Positions 63,301 through 64,000 of a stretch of 64,000 nt of DNA are shown here, piece after piece. The translations under genes and the position numbers were made by a program. Source of the DNA: Vitis vinifera (lineage: Eukaryota > Streptophyta > Magnoliopsida > Vitales > Vitaceae); assembly GCF_030704535.1 (NCBI RefSeq), contig NC_081813.1:6572501-6636500 (forward strand), read 5' to 3'. Positions within the stretch are counted from its first letter, which is position 1. Every line of letters starts with the position of its first letter. The notes under the pieces are model-generated. The model was given only the letters and a program-made list of their open reading frames with translations. It did not search any database and was not told where the DNA came from.

Positions 63301-64000
63301 AAAATATTTTTTTTCTTTTTTTCTTTTTACTTGATAATATTAAATAAAATTATAAAAAAAATAATTTGTCATTTTAACTTGATAAAAATATGTTACAAAC
63401 AAATATATTCTAATTTTTTTATTATATAATATGATATATAAATCATTGTGAAAAAATTATCTAGGAATCATTTTTTTTTAAATTTTCTAGTTAATAATGA
63501 TTTTATATGTTATATTATATAAATCCACTAATCTTCTACTCTTTTTTTAATAAAATTTTGTTAGTTCCCATCAATGATAAAATAAGAAATTTTAAAAATA
63601 AAAAAATATAATATAATTAAAACTAAAATACTTAAAAATTAAATACAATTAAAATAAAAAAATAAAAAAATAAAAATAAAAATATTGACTATTACTACAT
63701 TTTCAACTATTTCTCAATATCTATATTTTTTAATAAAAGTTAATATTTTATTTTTATATTTTTAACTTTAAAATGCATTTAGTTTTAATTGTATTTTTAA
63801 TTTTTATATTTTATTTATCTCTAATTAGTTTTTAAGTTAAAAAAAAATTGCCTACCAAGTAAAAAAGGGACATTCGAAAATACTTATGAAAAAAGATATG
63901 TAATTTAAAATATTTTTAAATTGATAATAAAACTGATTTATAAAATTTGAGGTTCTTGTAAGAATTAACCCCATAAAATCAAAAGGAAAATAAGAAGAAT
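60331..64000. other. gene-free region with two low-AT islands
   Basis: A foldback repeat lies at about 61641-61930 (GTAACTGTTTTCGAAAACC to AACAGTTATCAAACAAACCC). Islands at about 60880-61300 and 62850-63250 have more balanced composition and contain ACACGTGG and CACGTGGA motifs (60920, 61231, 61458). They might be upstream sequence of a gene beyond the window, but no exon is visible. Confidence 0.45.

Overview
The window looks like plant nuclear DNA from a eudicot, most likely grapevine (Vitis). This is an inference from AT-rich intergenic DNA, spliceosomal introns with GT-AG borders, plant-only gene families, and a dense mix of L1-type LINEs, Copia and Gypsy LTR elements, a CACTA element, a hAT MITE and foldback MITEs. 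I could run no database search. Gene names rest on recognising the conceptual translations and on splice junctions that I checked base by base.

Five credible protein genes are present, all on the minus strand. (1) 1681-2454: an ATS3-like secreted PLAT/LH2 protein, 3 exons. (2) 4896-5615: RNA polymerase III subunit RPC6, with an intron-less CDS. Its probable promoter and first non-coding exon lie 4.6 kb upstream at about 10.24-10.43 kb, so the leader intron would host a LINE. (3) 22240-23505: a short SPX-domain phosphate-signalling protein, 3 exons, with a P1BS site just upstream of its TATA box. (4) 24816-34063: the sigma-adaptin/longin-like TPLATE-complex subunit LOLITA, 5 exons, 147 aa, with its first exon 6.2 kb away from the second. 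(5) 45710-46413: a WIN1/SHINE-type AP2/ERF factor, 2 exons.

Mobile DNA fills most of the rest. A complete but dead Copia element occupies 12995-20149 (447-bp LTRs, target duplication TAGTG) and carries an odd GC-rich insert in its leader. A complete non-autonomous CACTA element spans 35830-40839 (target duplication AAT), with subterminal repeat arrays and a gene-like internal segment. A solo LTR with target duplication AACAT lies at 50661-51465, apparently inside a decayed Copia element (about 50.0-53.6 kb). A 257-bp hAT MITE with a 22-G run sits at 27035-27291. L1-type LINE fragments lie at 5.85-7.93, 26.13-26.29 and 31.93-32.96 kb, and a decayed LTR pair with a primer-binding site at 28.2-30.5 kb. 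At least two foldback MITE families are scattered throughout.

The stretches 40.84-45.7, 46.5-50.0 and 53.65-64.0 kb hold no gene I can support. I found no CRISPR array, rRNA, intact tRNA gene or gene cluster that amounts to a new system. The most informative items are the element architectures, the split RPC6 and LOLITA genes, and the regulatory signals.
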